A stretch of 64,000 nt of DNA, taken from positions 123,501-187,500 of the forward strand of contig CAHIKZ030001198.1 in NCBI GenBank assembly GCA_903632075.3, written 5' to 3'. How positions within the stretch are numbered: position 1 is the stretch's first letter; each line of letters begins with the position of its first letter. The stretch comes from Acanthosepion pharaonis. Taxonomy: Eukaryota > Mollusca > Cephalopoda > Sepiida > Sepiidae. The position numbers were made by a program, and so were the translations under genes. Shown piece by piece: positions 1 to 12,155 of this stretch. A model generated the notes under the pieces. It was not told the DNA's origin. It searched no databases and saw only the letters and a program-made list of their open reading frames with translations.

Positions 1-47
1 ACCCCCTCATGTCTTAGTGGCTTTATTGCTTTACTTGGGGTAAAATG
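1..47 (+). repeat. Dispersed repeat fragment (copy 1)
   Basis: The first bases, around GTCTTAGTGGCTTTA and CTTGGGGTAAA, recur at 32081-32123 with only a few substitutions. Two copies 32 kb apart in unrelated flanks indicate an interspersed repeat, possibly the end of a SINE. The family was not identified. Confidence 0.5.
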
Positions 48-1447
48 ATTGTATACATTGTTGCATTTGGCTAAAGCAGATGTCAGATTTGATGTAAAAT
101 GAAATAAATTCTTTAATTTAGAATTTCAGCAGGAAAAATATTGACATAGTTCACTATAAGAGACATTGATTCAAAATCTTTGAATACTATAAAACTATAT
201 AGATATTAAAAGGAATAGTTATTTCAGCAAATTTATTTGAAAAAAAAACACATTGCATGATGTGCATAAAAGTCGTATGGATTGTAATATTCTGTTAATA
301 TTTGCATTTCTTTTCATATAGTTGTGCATATGAAAATAATGTTTTTATATTGGGGAAACAGTTCTAGTTAAAAGGCTTATTCCTTTAAGCAAACCAAAAC
401 ATGGGTGTGAATATATTTACACATACAATTCTTATATATAGTTTTTTTTTTATTTAAACAGTGATGCTATAAAGAAATTGTTGGGACAAAGTCTTTTAGC
501 AGTTAAAAAAAAACTTTAAAAGTGTTCTAAATTTAAAATGCTAAATGCATTCTTATTGACACTTGAAATAAAGACTTTTTAATGGGATATACACTTTTGT
601 ATAAAAGTAAAGGGGAAAGAAATTTTTCCAAAATTAACCAAATTCAAATTTCAAATATTTTTTTTTATTTATCATTTAAAACCTTACTAGTATACATATA
701 TACTGTAGATATACTGTATTTTCAAGAATATATTTTATTATTTTTACAACAGCATGTAAAAGATTTAACCCATATCCTCCTGACATCAATTTAAGCTGAC
801 GTCTTTTTTTCACATATCTAAACTATAATTGCAAACTAACATTTTGTAAAGGGAAAATTTCACTGAAATATGTTAGAAATTTTCCAAGTTTTCATTCGTA
901 ATCAAGAAAATGAAAACTTTAAGCAAAATGGTCAGAATATATGGGAAAAAAGGAGGCATCAATTTAAGCTGATACCAGGAGATGGGTTCAAGAAAAAAAT
1001 TTTTTTTTTAATGAAAGGTACTCAGTGTAATGAACTTTGTTTAAGTTAAAGTAAAAACTTTTATGAGATGTTTCAATTTTAGGTATTTCTATATTTATTG
1101 TGAAAGCTTCATTTCTTTTGTACACTCATTCAGCATTTTTGTCTTGTTGGTTTGAAAGAGTTGATTGTATAGAGTTGAAAATATTCAGATCTCACCTGAT
1201 AATTTTACTATTTACAAAACACTTATCGCATATATGAACTTGATAACAATTTGTCAGTGTACATACGATATTGTTAAAGTATTTGTTAGATAAATATATA
1301 GTTGCTTACCCACCCACCCTCCTCAATCCCACATATTCTTGCATATAACTTGTTGGTCTTCACTGAATATCTCCAGCACCTTTAGTAAATAAAGCATCAA
1401 AAACTCTCATGGAACAAACGTCAATCTGACTGCTTTCTTTCCCTCAG
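1..1447. other. Intron sequence upstream of first TEAD exon in window
   Basis: AT-rich DNA with no recognisable exon, ending in a pyrimidine-rich tract and an AG acceptor at 1446-1447. It is the 3' part of an intron whose donor lies outside the window. Apart from a short dispersed repeat at the left edge I see nothing coding here. Confidence 0.8.
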
Positions 1448-1609
1448 GACCAAGCTGCCAAAGATAAAGCCCTCCAAAGCATGGCCTCTATGTCGTCTGC
1501 TCAGATTGTATCCGCCAGTGCCATCCACAGTAAAGCTGTAACCTCTGGACTTAACCCTCTGTCCTCAGGGATGTCTCCAGTCAGACCCCAATATCCAGCA
1601 GGACCACCT
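1448..1609 (+). CDS. TEAD: TEAD exon, linker after the TEA domain
   Basis: This 162-nt exon (54 codons, phase 0 at both ends) begins DQAAKDKALQSM and runs to PQYPAGPP. It lies between an AG acceptor at 1446-1447 and a GTAAGT donor at 1610. Human TEAD1 has a near-identical start at about residue 116, just after the TEA domain and nuclear-localisation region. The second half is rich in Pro, Ser and Gly and is less conserved, as expected of a linker. The preceding exon encoding the end of the TEA domain is not in the window. Confidence 0.93.
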
Positions 1610-4600
1610 GTAAGTGTTGTTCCCTAAATCCTTTCCTTTTTCTGCTTTTCTACTTCTCCAATTTTTCCAAACTGTCTAGAAGGTGGGGTGGGGGGTGCTG
1701 GCAATCAGAATAGCAGTTGACTTGTTTGGGCTTTATCTTATTCTTTTTTTAAAAACAAAACAAAGAACAATCTGTTGGTCCCTGTAAATATATATATTAT
1801 TGAAATCCCAATTGTTAATCTTCATTAACAACACTAATTGACCCTCTTACATAATTTACTGCAACTCGTATTACAAAACAGATTTAAAAATCCACAGATA
1901 AATAGTTACAAAAAGTGACTATTTTTTCGTATAGTCATCCATACTAACTGTATCACTTAACATCCCCACTAGAAAAATTAATATGAAGCAAGAAATAATA
2001 GTCTACCAATTTCTTACATGAAACATTGTTATAATTTATTTTTTAACTTAACTTTTTTTGTTGCTTTTTCTTTTAACTCTTAGATTTTCGTTCTGCAACT
2101 GTTAAATAAACCACCCTAACCTCAGTGATTATGATGATGATTATGATGATGCACTTTTCTTTCTTTCTTCTTTTTTTTTTGAATGCTTGTGACAAGCTAA
2201 GACTTAAAAAAAGATGAAGGAAAAATGAATCAAGAATTAAGAACAATGAAGCAAGGATATTTTTTTCTAATGGAACATCTTTTTTTCCAAACAGTTTTGG
2301 GGGAAAATAGATTTATATATATAGGTTTTTTACATGACTTTAAAATAGAAGGTTAGTGTTGTTTCAACATTTAATTAGGTGTTTATACAACATTAAAACA
2401 ACATGAAAATACTCTTACAATTGGAATAATTTAATAAATTACTAAACTAGAGATCATCCTGGTACCAAAGATTTGTTAAGAAAATCATAATTCTGCCTCC
2501 TATTTCTTATGAACAATTTACATTCATTCATATGATGGTAATAATAATAAATTATTTTACAATGGAAAAATCTTCCATCATTGAATAATTGTTACTTTAA
2601 AAAAATGTAAAAGGTAAAATTGGCATGTAACATTGAGGTTTTGTTTAACTACATAATACTGATAAAGTATCATGTAGTTTAGGAAAACCTCAAATTTTAT
2701 ACAATTATTCCTTTCATAATATAAAATCTTAATTTTTACACAAATTTAGATGGGCCACTGAAAGGATAAAATTCTATTGCATTTATACATGGTGCTAACA
2801 AAATGTTAGTTGAATTTGAACACTTTACATGTAACTATTTTATGTGAACTATGATCTGGTTTGATCAACTTTTTTCAAAAAGATATTTTAAGAACCCCAA
2901 TCATTAAAGTTATTGTCATCCATTTTTGTAAATGAAAATTTAGATTATTTTTTTCTGCACATCAACATTAAATGTCATTTGAACATTATGAATTACTTAT
3001 TATAAAGTATCAGCGTTCTTATATGAATATTAGATAAATCAACTCAGAAGTGTACAGGGTCATAGACTAGAGATGGGGATTCTATCAAATGTCAAATAAA
3101 GTAATTACATCAGCAATAAAATGCCTATTCTATTGATGTGTAAAAGGAGAAATCTCATGAAACTGGCTATATAATTAGGATACTTAATTAGACATTAATT
3201 CATGAAATACATTGATTGCATTTCTTATGGGCAAAATAAATTGTTCACTAGGGATTTTTTGAAAATAAGAAACTAATTTATATATTTTTATGAACTTGCA
3301 TTGATAAATTGATGGAAACAGCATCAAGACAATTTGTTTTGAAACCGAGCTGAAATATGTACAAAACCAATCCAGCTCTGAACAAATGACTTAGACAAAC
3401 ATCAGATTTCAGCCCCACATTTGATAGTCTGTGAGCTCAAATGGTCTCTATTTTATTTATGTGTGTGTTTGTGTGTGAGTGAGTGCGTATGCGTGCAGAG
3501 CTTGCTTTAAAAATAAAAATTAATGAATTTTATTTTATTACGTTGGTCGACAACATCGATGGTAGATATTGATAATATAGCAGTAGAGGTTGAATCTTCC
3601 CACTAATAACCTACAGTCTGGTAAAATGTTATCTGACATGAAAGTACATATGAAGTAAAAGTGTCATTGATTTCCTCTATGCAAAAAAAAAAAAACCATC
3701 AATGCTTGAATGTGTGCCTAGATAGGCAGTGAGCAATGTGTGCAACAGTGATATATGTGGTTACATCAGCTGGTACAGGATTTCTCATGGACATGGCATT
3801 GCTGGCAAAAATGGGGTTGACTTTGTGGAAGAAATGTTTTGTAGCTGAAAACTTGCTCTGTCAATCAATGTTATTGAGCTCACTATATCTGTTGCAGTTT
3901 CCATGGAAATAAGAGGCATTGCTTTTGAAGTGTGTGTGTGTGTGTATGTAAGAAAGAGAGACAAAGAGATTGGTTGTATTTCATTTAATAGTTGTCTTTG
4001 AAGCTAGTTTTTTTTTTCATCATCCTCTTTGTCCATCTGTGCTGATTTTGATAATTTTTCATTTTCTAAATGAGAGATTATAATAAAAACCCAAGAATTA
4101 AAAGGAAAAAGAAATCACATATACAGAATAGCCACATTTGGTAACATATAATAGAAAATGAAATGTTTTTATTAATTTCAAATAATTATGACTAAACATA
4201 GTAATAACATCTATTGAATATATAAAAGTAAACCAAATATTTGTGTTTAATATATTTTCGATTTCATTTATTTTTCTCTTCGATTCATTCTTGGTCACTT
4301 TTAAACCATTGTTCTTCACAAAAGAAGAACTGTCATTCTACTTGCAAAAAAAGTTTACCTTTTTCTTTCTGAATTGTATTTTTAATGAAGTGTAATATTT
4401 TCATAATTCTTTCAAATACTTTTCCTTGTAAATTTAGTTTCTTCAAACAAAGATCTTTGAAAAAAATCATTGTCTCTAAATTGAGAAATAAAATTACTTT
4501 TCTTTTGATTTTGTTTTATTAAATTCTCACTTATAAGCTGATCAAGTTGAAAAATAGTTCTCAAATTTCCAATAAAGAAATTTTTTTTTTTTTTCTCAGG

Positions 4601-4772
4601 TCAAATGTTTGTTTGTTATCTATGTAATTATTCCTGTATGTTGTCATTTCCTGTAATATGGAACTTCTTGTTGGTGTTAAATATGCAAATACATACTTAG
4701 ATTCTATACCTAGTGATAAAAAAAAATGATTTATCTATAAGATTGTAATCTCTACCATTTTTCTTTTATTAG
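1610..4772 (+). other. TEAD intron 1 of the window (3.16 kb)
   Basis: GTAAGT donor at 1610 and a pyrimidine tract plus AG at 4771-4772. Contents are AT-rich low-complexity DNA, short GT and GA runs near 3930-3970 and poly-T tracts. No exon or mobile element was recognised. Confidence 0.85.
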
Positions 4773-4807
4773 TTTTGGGCTCCTGGAATGGCACCACAGA
4801 CACAAGA
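4773..4807 (+). CDS. TEAD: TEAD short linker exon
   Basis: This 35-nt exon encodes FWAPGMAPQTQ plus the first two bases of an Asp codon. It has an AG acceptor at 4771-4772 and a GTAAGT donor at 4808. The Asp codon is completed by the first base of the next exon (14062), giving QDVKPFS, which matches the vertebrate TEAD QDVKPF motif. Phase agreement across a 9.25-kb intron and the FW-PGM match to vertebrate TEAD support it despite its size. It is easy for gene finders to miss. Confidence 0.88.
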
Positions 4808-5981
4808 GTAAGTATGATTTCTTTTCAGTGCTTTCTTTCTGCCACTAATAACAGCATATATTATCCCCTTGATATCACTAATATTTGTCCAAGGTCAGAA
4901 TATGGCAATTCAAAATTTGATAAAAAATTTATCATTCAAGTACGACTCCCAGACTTGGCCATGCCAAAAACAAAGCTGTTGTGAGACTGAAGATCACTGA
5001 CAATCCCTTTATATAAAATAACTGTTGCAATGTTTGATGCCACAAATCTAAATATCTGGTAATAGAATTTGAAATGAGATATATCACAATTTGAAGAGAG
5101 AATAAATCATTTCTCATACAAGTTACAAATATGTTAGTTTACTTTGAATATACAGAAAACATTGAATGTTGCTTGATTGCCAAAGTTATGTGGTTCTGTG
5201 TATCCATTTTGGAATACCGAACACTGATGTTTTCTTTAAGTATAACTCAGACTTTAAGCATAAATTGTAGCAGCTAATATGTTAAATTTTGAATTTAATC
5301 AGGATGATCATAATTTATTGTGAAATAACTATAGTCACGTGTTTTAAGTATGAGGGGATGTAGTTGGACCAATACCTTTTCAACACACCCTTGTATAATA
5401 CACAAGATCTATTATAATTCTTTGCTTATGCTAATTTTAATGTAATGAATAACTTGCTTGATCATATTGCACCGTTGTTGTTTTCACTCCAGAAATAAAG
5501 CGATTATTGTTATTCTATGATAATGGTAGTTAAATATTCCTTATTATTTTGTTGGCGTAACTTAAAAATAAGTTTCTCTTTACCTGATACTTCAAATTAG
5601 TGATACAATTTCACTTGACCATGAGGCAAAACTTTTTATTCTTTTCTATTTCTTACTGCATGTGGTTTTTTTTTTTTAAGATAATCCAGCAGTACATTTT
5701 GACCACATTTTTTTTCATTGAATACACTTTCAGCATGTTTCTCATGCATTTTATGCATGGATTAGCCTAAGGCAAAACTTGTTTTTTTTACAATGAGTTA
5801 TCAAGTTAATGTTTTTGCATGAAATAATCGTACTCAATAGAATATAAATTTGTCAGTTTCCATAACTATCAAGATATACATAATATAATATCTCGTAGAT
5901 ATCTGTGAGCATGAAACCTATTCACTTCTTTCTCTTTTTTTCTCACTGGCATAGATAGACCAAACGAATGGAGATTCTATA

Positions 5982-7233
5982 TTGGGTTGAAACAAAAGTT
6001 TGTAGTATTTTTTAAATTAATTTCAAAGACAATATTTAGATATTCTTATATAGATTTATTCAACTATATATGTGCCATTTTGTTCCACTACCTTTTGCCT
6101 TATTTGAAGCAGATTTATGATTCCATCCTCCTAGAACTTTGCATCTTTTTCCATGACAAACTGATCTAAGTGGTTTTTACAGGATTTCCCAGAGAATTGA
6201 ATTTCATATCATTAAGAGAATTTTGTAAGGATTAAAGTAAGTGGTAATCTGAAAGTCCAAAGTCAGGTGAGTCATGATGGATGTAGTACATCCCAACCAA
6301 GCTGTACCAATTTCTGCTAGGACTGCAAGGGATGTGCAGTATGGCATTCTCCTGAGGGAAGACAACATGCTTCCAATTTGGCAATTTCAAACACTTTCAG
6401 TAATTGCTGCTTTCTTATCAGACTGATTGGGAATATTACTTATCTGAATCACTATCTGATTTTGCAGAAGGAGCTCGTGAGATGTAATGCCCTTTCATAC
6501 CTACCAGATTCACAGTGTCACCCTCTTCAATTGTAGAATGATTTTGAAGTGGTTAACAGTGGCTGACTTCATTTTCCCCAGGATGATTTTTGCTCCACAT
6601 TGTTGTAAACAATCCATTTTTTCATTGCCTGTGATCATTCTTTTGAAAAAAATGGGTCATTTTCATATTGTTTGAATAGAAAGCCACAAATTGAAATGTG
6701 TATAAAATTTTTTCAGTTGAATTATGAAGCATCCAAGCAGTGTCCTGATTCACATATGCTTTTACATATGCCTCATATGAGATATGTGAAGTGTTTCTGC
6801 AATGACAGGGATTATTTCTAATCAGCATTTTGATTTGGTTATCATCAACAACTGCAGGCCTGCCAGAATGTTCTAGATCTTCCAGATCAAATTTTCCATT
6901 TCTGAACGTAGAAGACCACATTACAAACAGTCCTCTCAACTATGGCACCATCTCCATAAATGGCACAGATCTCTTTTGCTGTTCCTAAAGTGTTTTCTCT
7001 ATTTTGGAAATAAAAGAGCATCAAATGACGAAAATGCATCTAATTTTCTTCCATTTTCACTTTTGACATAAAACATTTAAAATTCACAATCCATACATGA
7101 ATCATACAAAATGATGTGTTGAGATATCACCTTTCAGAATATGTACATATGTCAAATTTCAGTCACATGAAATGAAATCACATGTTCAAATGACATGTAC
7201 TGAAAATCTCTACAAACTTTTGTTCCAATCCAA
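5982..7233 (-). mobile_element. Full-length mariner DNA transposon, inactive
   Basis: A 1252-bp element lies between TA dinucleotides (5980-5981 and 7234-7235), the mariner target-site duplication. The left end reads TTGGGTTGAAACAAAAGTTT. The inverted right end differs at two positions (TTGGATTGGAACAAAAGTTT). The minus strand encodes a degraded transposase of the expected length. The structure is complete, but the coding region is broken by stops and frameshifts. It sits antisense to TEAD inside intron 2. Confidence 0.9.
6056..7068 (-). pseudogene. Mariner transposase pseudogene
   Basis: Reading the minus strand from an ATG at 7068 gives the mariner pattern: an N-terminal helix-turn-helix region with TAKEICAIYGDGAIVERTV, then FRNGKFDLEDLEHSGRP, then the catalytic region. 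About 1010 bp to a stop at 6056-6058 matches the usual length of about 345 residues. The motif normally VTGDEKW reads ITGNEKM, so the first catalytic Asp is Asn. The third catalytic region is recognisable as SPDFGLSDYHLL but in another frame. Several in-frame stops are present. It cannot encode active enzyme. Confidence 0.88.
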
Positions 7234-9449
7234 TAGTATGACTAGAATACAGTTAAGGCTTCATATATTTGTTTAGTTCATTCAAAAACACACCAATGGC
7301 TGAGCTGATGTGTTGTGAAAATTCTAAAATTTAGTTATATTTTTTAAGAAATATATACATTATCAAATATGGAGATTGATGTATGAAAATCAAGTTTTAT
7401 CTCAAATTTCCTTGGTAATTGGTTGTGTGGGTTTAAAAAGGTTAACATTTTATGGTTATTTTTAATTGTTTTCATATAACATGGCCATTTTTCAGCTTTT
7501 ATTTGTTGTTCATTTATTCTCTTGCTGTTTCAAATATTTTGTGGCATCAGAATACACTTTATTTCTCTTAAACTGACATCTTTTCAAAATGCACATTAAA
7601 GTATTCTATGGTGAAAATACATTATAAATGTGTGTAACAAAGACTTTAAAAAAAGATGAAATTCATTTTATTTGTAATATTAAAAAGATTTTGTAACTGC
7701 TGATCACATTTAATGTAAACTTATTGAGACCATTTGTAAAGAATCATGTCGTCAGAATTAAAATTGAAGGTTGCCTGAAAGTTATTTTATTAAACAAGTG
7801 CAAGTACAATTATTTAATGTTGGCTTGGTGGCTGAATAAAAGGATTTTGTGTTGCATTATCAAATACTAACATTTTCACTATTATTTTGTTATTGATTTT
7901 TTTCACCGTATCTTAAAGTGATCTAATACAATTTTAAATAGTAGCAAGGAGAGAAAAATCAACTTAGTTTAGTATATAGATAAGCTAAAATATGTACTAT
8001 ACTTTTCAGTTTTCTGGTTTATTTGTATATATACATTTAAAAATTCTTATACTTGCTTCATCACAGTCTATACTTTATAGTTACGTTTAGTTTACTTCAT
8101 TAAATAATGTACAATTTTCACAAATCTATCCCTCCAGACCCCAATTTTCACATGTATCATTTTTTTCCACTAATATTGAATATTACAGTATTTTTTTTAT
8201 ATACATATCTTCGTTTTCGTAAACTGTATTCAGGGTAGATAACTACTTCTCAGAAATAAAAAGTAGTTTCCCTTTAATTTCGGTCTTTTGATGAGTTAAT
8301 GTTCTGCTTGTGATTTTAATTCTTAAGGAACTATTTGCTTATAAATTTAATATAATTAAAAAAATTAAGAACTATATTCTTGTCTGTAAAAACATTCACT
8401 TTACCAAATTTCAACTACATGCAGAACATTTTCTGTATTTTATTTCATTGTTTTTCTTTTAATAAACAAAATTTTGGATGTCAATTAGAAAATATTAAAA
8501 AATGTAAATGACCTCCTAAAACACTATAGTTTAAAAAAATTATGGAGATTATAATTTGACAGAAACATTATTTATGCCAATGATTTGGTACACTCTTATT
8601 TTGGCTGATTATGCTAGAAATAATACTATTTCATTTTAATTGTTTTAAAAAATGTAAATAGTAGTTCTTAAATAGAAATTGTTTAGGTCTCCCCTTCTTT
8701 GCTAAAAAAAAGAAAGTATTAATATTATAAAAAATTAAGGTGATAGAGAGGACATTTTATAACATTTTGTATGTTTATTTGCCCTTAAAACAATGCTATT
8801 TCTATTTTTCCTATGATTTATACTTTCCATCAACAAAATTTTCCTCTGAAAATGTTGGTTTATAATATATTATACAACCTTTGTCCTAATAATAATTGTG
8901 ACAGAGTATTTGAAATATGTATGGGACTATAACTATTATGGGATAGTGGAGTATTATACAAAGATATACTCTTTTGGGCTGATAACATAAATCATGGATA
9001 TAAGAAATTGCAACAATTTTCATTCATTTTTATTAAATTCAGTGTTATAAAAGAACATTATAGACACCCTCCCCCCAAACTGAGTATATTGCGTGTATAA
9101 ATTTTAATTCCTTTTAAATGAATTGTTTTTGATTGATTTTGATAAGAATGAATAATTGCTAATATTATCGTCCTTTATATAAGTAACACGATAAAAGCTA
9201 TAATATATAAGTAACAAGATAAGTCATCACAACTCCTTCATAAATGTAGGAACATAAATCCACTGATAAAAATAAAATTGCAATACTCTGAATATTTTTC
9301 AATTTAGTCCAGAATAAATGAATGGATAATAGGCTTGTTTACACTAAATTATCATAGATAAAGCTCTGTATATGCACAGGTTCCAGAATAAGAGACATAT
9401 CAACAGTATTCTAACCCTATATAAATGCATGGTATATCTTTCTGGGGTC

Positions 9450-10045
9450 ATTAACATATTCCTGGACTCTTATATTCATGATATTGTACAGATGTTGAAT
9501 ACCATCTTCTTGTAATTCCATATCTCTTGTATCTGTTGATGTAGTGGGACAGGTTTGGCAATCATCATGTTAAGAGAATTTGTCACACATCTTGAAGAAT
9601 GTGTTGAGCATCATGTGAGCAGAAATTATCCTGCTGAAACAGTAGCATTACCTTCCTGTTGCTGGAATGGCAGAAGAAGAGGCTGAATAATGTTCTGGAT
9701 GTACATGGCACTGTCCAACATTTTCTTAAGTCAACATTGTACATTCAAATGACTGTTACTTGCCTGACAGTAGACCACTGCCAGGAGAAGTGTACGACAA
9801 TGTTGTGGTGAAAGAGTATAGGAGTGTTCGGTTGACCAATATTGAAGCACGACTGGCACATTGTATCCACCATTCACAACAATTCTCTAAAATGACCCTC
9901 CAACCTGTCTGAGGTTGTCTACATTCCAACATTTCTCAAGCATCTCTTATTGAAGAAAGGAAACGAGTACATCTCTGCAGTATCACATCTACTTGCACTG
10001 TAGTCTTTCATCACACTAATTGCCATATATAAACGTCATCCACAG
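9450..10045 (-). pseudogene. Degraded Tc1-like transposase remnant
   Basis: On the minus strand 9625-9639 encodes FQQDN. It continues as CSHDAQHILQDV, which resembles the FQQDNARPH block around the second catalytic Asp of Tc1-type (IS630 superfamily) transposases. Further on, PNLSHYINRYKRYG resembles the SPDLSPIE block. Stops and frameshifts occur throughout and no terminal repeats were found. The boundaries are estimates based on the slightly higher GC content of the stretch. Confidence 0.5.
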
Positions 10046-10128
10046 ACAGACTGTTTCGCTGTTTCACAGCTCATCAGTGAGGCTAAACATCCGGTTGCCT
10101 CTAGCTAGGATCGAAACCTGACTGAATT

Positions 10129-10161
<33 letters not shown>
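10046..10161. repeat. Repeat fragment next to a (TA)n tract
   Basis: A GC-richer segment with GGATCGAAACC, which resembles a tRNA-type B box, runs straight into (TA)n at 10131-10161. The layout resembles the 3' end of a tRNA-derived SINE with a simple-repeat tail. The A box is unconvincing, so the SINE reading is tentative. Confidence 0.4.
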
Positions 10162-10163
<2 letters not shown>

Positions 10164-10630
10164 GTCTAAAGCTCAGACACAAACAGTGCACCAGTATGAG
10201 GTAGTATGTCTCAAGATATCATAAGAATTTTAAAATTTAACAGACACTACCCACTACAATGTACATATTTTACCCAGTCAAAATTAGCCATGTTTGTCAG
10301 GGTGTTGTAATTTTATTTTCCATCAGTGTCTATTGTAAGAAAGGGTCATCAAGTTTATTCTCATTAAGGAAATTCAATTTTAGTACTAACTGAAAACAAT
10401 AGATATTACTAAAGGCAACACTTACTGAAATCTGAACTGCTTTATCAGCATTTCTAAGTTTAAAATATTCATAAAAATATAAATATTTTGGAATATAACA
10501 ATGGTTTAAATAAAAGAAATTTGTTCAATGAGTTTTTAAAGATAGTTTCTTTTGTCTAGCAAATTAATGATTTGAGTTTATTATTTGAAAGATTAGCGTC
10601 TGTCTCAAAATTCTAAAAATAAATCTTGTA

Positions 10631-10632
<2 letters not shown>

Positions 10633-10694
<62 letters not shown>
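10633..10694 (+). repeat. (GT)n microsatellite
   Basis: About 31 uninterrupted GT units in TEAD intron 2. Confidence 0.97.
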
Positions 10695-10699
<5 letters not shown>

Positions 10700-11423
10700 C
10701 TTAAAATTTTGATCCACCCTTTAAAACATCTTGATTGTATTAATTTATAAAATTATTTGATTTTTTTCAGAATAACTTTTTAAAAAATATTTTTTTCTTA
10801 AACTTATAGAGAGAAAAACATTTTAAATGATAAAATAAATTGGTAAATCAAAAATCCCATAAAATCCCTCTAATCTTTCTAGACAGTGTTTATCAAAGCT
10901 GTTAAGTAGAAATAAGATTTTTAATGGTAAGGGGAAGGTTGTACTGATCATGTGACTATTGTATCATGAGTCATTTTGTTTAGAAGTTGACCTTTCACTT
11001 CCTACCAGGTAACTTTTGTAAATGATTAAATAAACAATAAAATAAATGCTGTTACCATGAAAACTTTTTATGTATTTCAAAAGAAAATTAATACTATAAA
11101 GTTTTAATTCTTTTTACAAATGTGAGTATTTTTATCAGCTAATTTTAATGCTTTTTTAATTACTGAGCCTTGCCATTTAGAATTTACAAAGTTGTTAAAA
11201 TCTGTTTTTGTTGTTTATTTAACTGAGTAACTGCAGATGTGAAAATTTTGCCAATTAGTTGTATGCCTTTATTAACTTTTGTGCCACTGCCTCTTAGTTT
11301 TATGCAAATAAACATGTGAAGAAAAAAATAACAGCCAATGTATGAGCACTGTTGTTTGACCTCTTAGGTGTCCACCCTGCTGACCTGCATAAGAAAAGAC
11401 TGCTTCTGACAGTCACTGCTATT

Positions 11424-11424
11424 G

Positions 11425-11456
<32 letters not shown>

Positions 11457-11463
11457 GCTGCTG
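11424..11463 (+). repeat. (CTA)n then (CTG)n trinucleotide tract
   Basis: About ten CTA/ACT units followed by a few CTG units, in intron 2. It produces a spurious poly-Val reading frame on the minus strand. Confidence 0.95.
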
Positions 11464-11764
11464 CTTGCCTGCTGAAAGATATTTGAGAATAATAAGTTTG
11501 AGTCACTTGCCAGTCATTTATGAAAAAAGATATTTAGATAAGTAGAGCTAAGATAACTGTGTATGGCATGTCCATGTCTGAGAATTAGTGCAAGCAATAT
11601 TAGTACTGCACCCATCTGCTTCCTCATCCTCTACACACCTGTATTTCTTCTCATCAGAAAGATTTCCCACCTACCAATGTCAGAGGATGTAAACAGGAAA
11701 TATTTTAAGAATGTCCATAGGTAAGTGGGAAAAATGTTCTTCATTTTAATATTAATAATTGTTA

Positions 11765-11765
11765 T

Positions 11766-11791
<26 letters not shown>
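11765..11791 (+). repeat. (CA)n microsatellite
   Basis: About 13 CA units followed by mixed CG/TA dinucleotides. Confidence 0.95.
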
Positions 11792-11796
<5 letters not shown>

Positions 11797-12086
11797 TACA
11801 GACCCACACATATGTCTAATAGTGTGTTTTCTTCTTGGAATATCTTGGATATTAAGGATCATCAAAAACTATTTTGACCGTTTCATATTCTGGTGTGTAA
11901 GGATTTTCTTTCTTTCTTTTTTTTAACTTTGTGAAAGGCTGCATAACAGGATTTATATGGCAGGCTCTTGGACAAAGTTTATGTTGTGTTGGGGTGCATT
12001 TTCTTTTTTTAACTAGTCATTGATTAAAATAAAATTATAATGATAATAAGCCATATATTTATGTGTACTTAGTTTTTACATATAAT

Positions 12087-12155
12087 GTAGTGCTGAAAGT
12101 TTTTTTGAAGAACATCTTAGTTGGGCTGAGAATTTTTCAGTGTCCCCTCATATGC
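12087..12155. mobile_element. Short foldback MITE fragment (TATGAGG family)
   Basis: The right end, read on the minus strand, begins TATGAGGGGACACTGAAAAA. The left side carries TGCTGAAAGTTTTTTTG. The same end motif builds the hairpin at 14321-14436 and occurs at about 61388. Probably a degenerate copy of one small inverted-repeat element. Confidence 0.5.

Noticed and set aside
4098..4319. Minus-strand 73-codon frame and similar short frames throughout the introns
   Set aside because: Lengths are in the range expected by chance in AT-rich DNA and none has recognisable similarity.
11300..11506. Minus-strand frame with a long Val run
   Set aside because: It is a translation of the CTA trinucleotide repeat.
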